DNA of 30,854 nt from Methanomicrobiales archaeon. GTDB taxonomy: Archaea; Halobacteriota; Methanomicrobia; Methanomicrobiales; JACTUA01. The position numbers and the translations under genes were made by a program. The DNA lies in NCBI GenBank assembly GCA_028678635.1, contig JAJRDC010000293.1, positions 1-30,854 on the forward strand. The letters are read 5' to 3'. Each line of letters begins with the position of its first letter. The first letter of the stretch is position 1. The notes beneath the pieces are model-generated. The model made no database searches. It worked only from the letters and a program-made list of their open reading frames with translations, and was not told the origin of the DNA. Of the stretch, positions 30,524 through 30,854 are shown piece after piece.

Positions 30524-30854
30524 GGAATCATTGTCTCCACCTTGTTGGTATCGATACGTTTCAGCCGGAGGGGGGGCGTCATCCGGTCGGAGAGCCCGAA
30601 ATCGGTGGTGACGGCATGGGTGAACCCGTACTTTCCCAGGAGTTCCAGGGTATGGCCGTCGTACCCCCCGTAGGGGTAGGAGAAGAGCACGGTCTTCTCC
30701 CCCGTGATGGAGGTGAGGATCCGCTGGGTCTCCCGGATCTCCTCCTCCTGCTCGGCCCGTCCCAGCGTGGAGAGGGACTGGTGGCTGAACCCGTGGGAGC
30801 CGATCTCCATGCCGCCCTCGGCCATCTCCCGGATCTCCTCCCGGTCCAGGTAGA
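30520..30854 (-). CDS. polysaccharide deacetylase (NodB domain), 5'-truncated by window edge
   Basis: The visible C-terminal ~110 residues of a NodB-type carbohydrate esterase. IGSHGFSHQSL has the metal-binding H(S/T)xxH-type motif, with two His; FSYPYGGYD is the conserved motif 3. The frame is open to the window edge (YLDREEIREMAEGG before the first ATG), so the true start lies beyond 30854. It would remove N- or O-acyl groups from a glycan or a lipid-linked sugar. The TGA at 30520-30522 overlaps the methyltransferase start. The catalytic Asp of motif 1 (TFDD) is outside the window, so activity cannot be judged. Confidence 0.85.
   Translation of the reverse strand, partial: YLDREEIREMAEGGMEIGSHGFSHQSLSTLGRAEQEEEIRETQRILTSITGEKTVLFSYPYGGYDGHTLELLGKYGFTHAVTTDFGLSDRMTPPLRLKRIDTNKVETMIP

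Noticed and set aside
1..30854. Search for tRNA, rRNA, CRISPR arrays, transposases and integrase sites
   Set aside because: No cloverleaf-like sequence, no regularly spaced repeats and no transposase or integrase motifs were seen; there is no direct evidence of a mobile element although the island may have been acquired.

Overview
The window looks like a high-GC chromosome segment of a euryarchaeote, most likely a methanogen of the Methanomicrobiales; the genus cannot be fixed from the sequence. Three things support this. The left end carries DNA topoisomerase VI subunit A, a typical archaeal gene. Several intergenic gaps hold archaeal-style TATA boxes (for example 24370-24379 and 29498-29508) at a suitable distance from a start codon. 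The proteins are not strongly acidic, as haloarchaeal ones would be. Apart from topoisomerase VI, all 23 other genes look like surface-glycan genes: sugar-nucleotide enzymes, glycosyltransferase-like proteins, methyltransferases and small-molecule tailoring enzymes.

Layout. (1) 1-824: 3' part of top6A, then a 283-bp gap with two GC-rich inverted repeats. (2) 8767-1108, minus strand: a methyltransferase, then a radical SAM protein behind its own TATA box, a HAD phosphatase, a cyclase-family hydrolase, a GT4-type glycosyltransferase, a LegB-like 4,6-dehydratase, a nucleotidyltransferase and an Rmd-like reductase, mostly with 4-nt stop/start overlaps. (3) 8950-11787, plus strand: a UDP-hexose epimerase-like SDR, a hexapeptide acyltransferase and a GT-B-like protein. 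(4) 13561-11693, minus strand: a second GT-B-like surface-carbohydrate protein, overlapping its convergent neighbour by 95 bp. (5) 13680-21994, plus strand: a nine-gene run of hydroxyacid dehydrogenase, SDR, HpcH/HpaI aldolase, KdsB-type CMP transferase, NeuB, NeuC, acyltransferase, DegT aminotransferase and CapD-type dehydratase. (6) 24275-22044, minus strand: an unassigned DTEG protein and a methyltransferase. (7) 24430-27431, plus strand: NeuA-type CMP transferase, Gfo/Idh/MocA oxidoreductase and class III aminotransferase. (8) 30854-27524, minus strand: a partial polysaccharide deacetylase, a methyltransferase related to the one in block 6, and a large GT-B-like protein behind its own TATA box and Shine-Dalgarno site.

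How the genes may work together. CapD-type dehydratase, DegT aminotransferase and acyltransferase could make UDP-2,4-diacetamido-2,4,6-trideoxyhexose. NeuC would release and epimerise it, NeuB would condense it with phosphoenolpyruvate, and NeuA would make the CMP sugar. This is the UDP-linked route to N,N'-diacetyllegionaminic acid, a sialic-acid-like nonulosonate. The same operon also carries an HpcH/HpaI pyruvate aldolase fused by a GTGA overlap to a second, KdsB-type cytidylyltransferase, with a hydroxyacid dehydrogenase and an SDR before it. I see no KdsA, so this may be an aldolase-based route to a second CMP-activated ulosonic acid; it is the most novel reading of the window. The NeuA/Gfo-Idh/class III aminotransferase block may tailor one of these sugars. 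No flippase, ABC exporter, polymerase or oligosaccharyltransferase is visible, so export and attachment must be encoded elsewhere.
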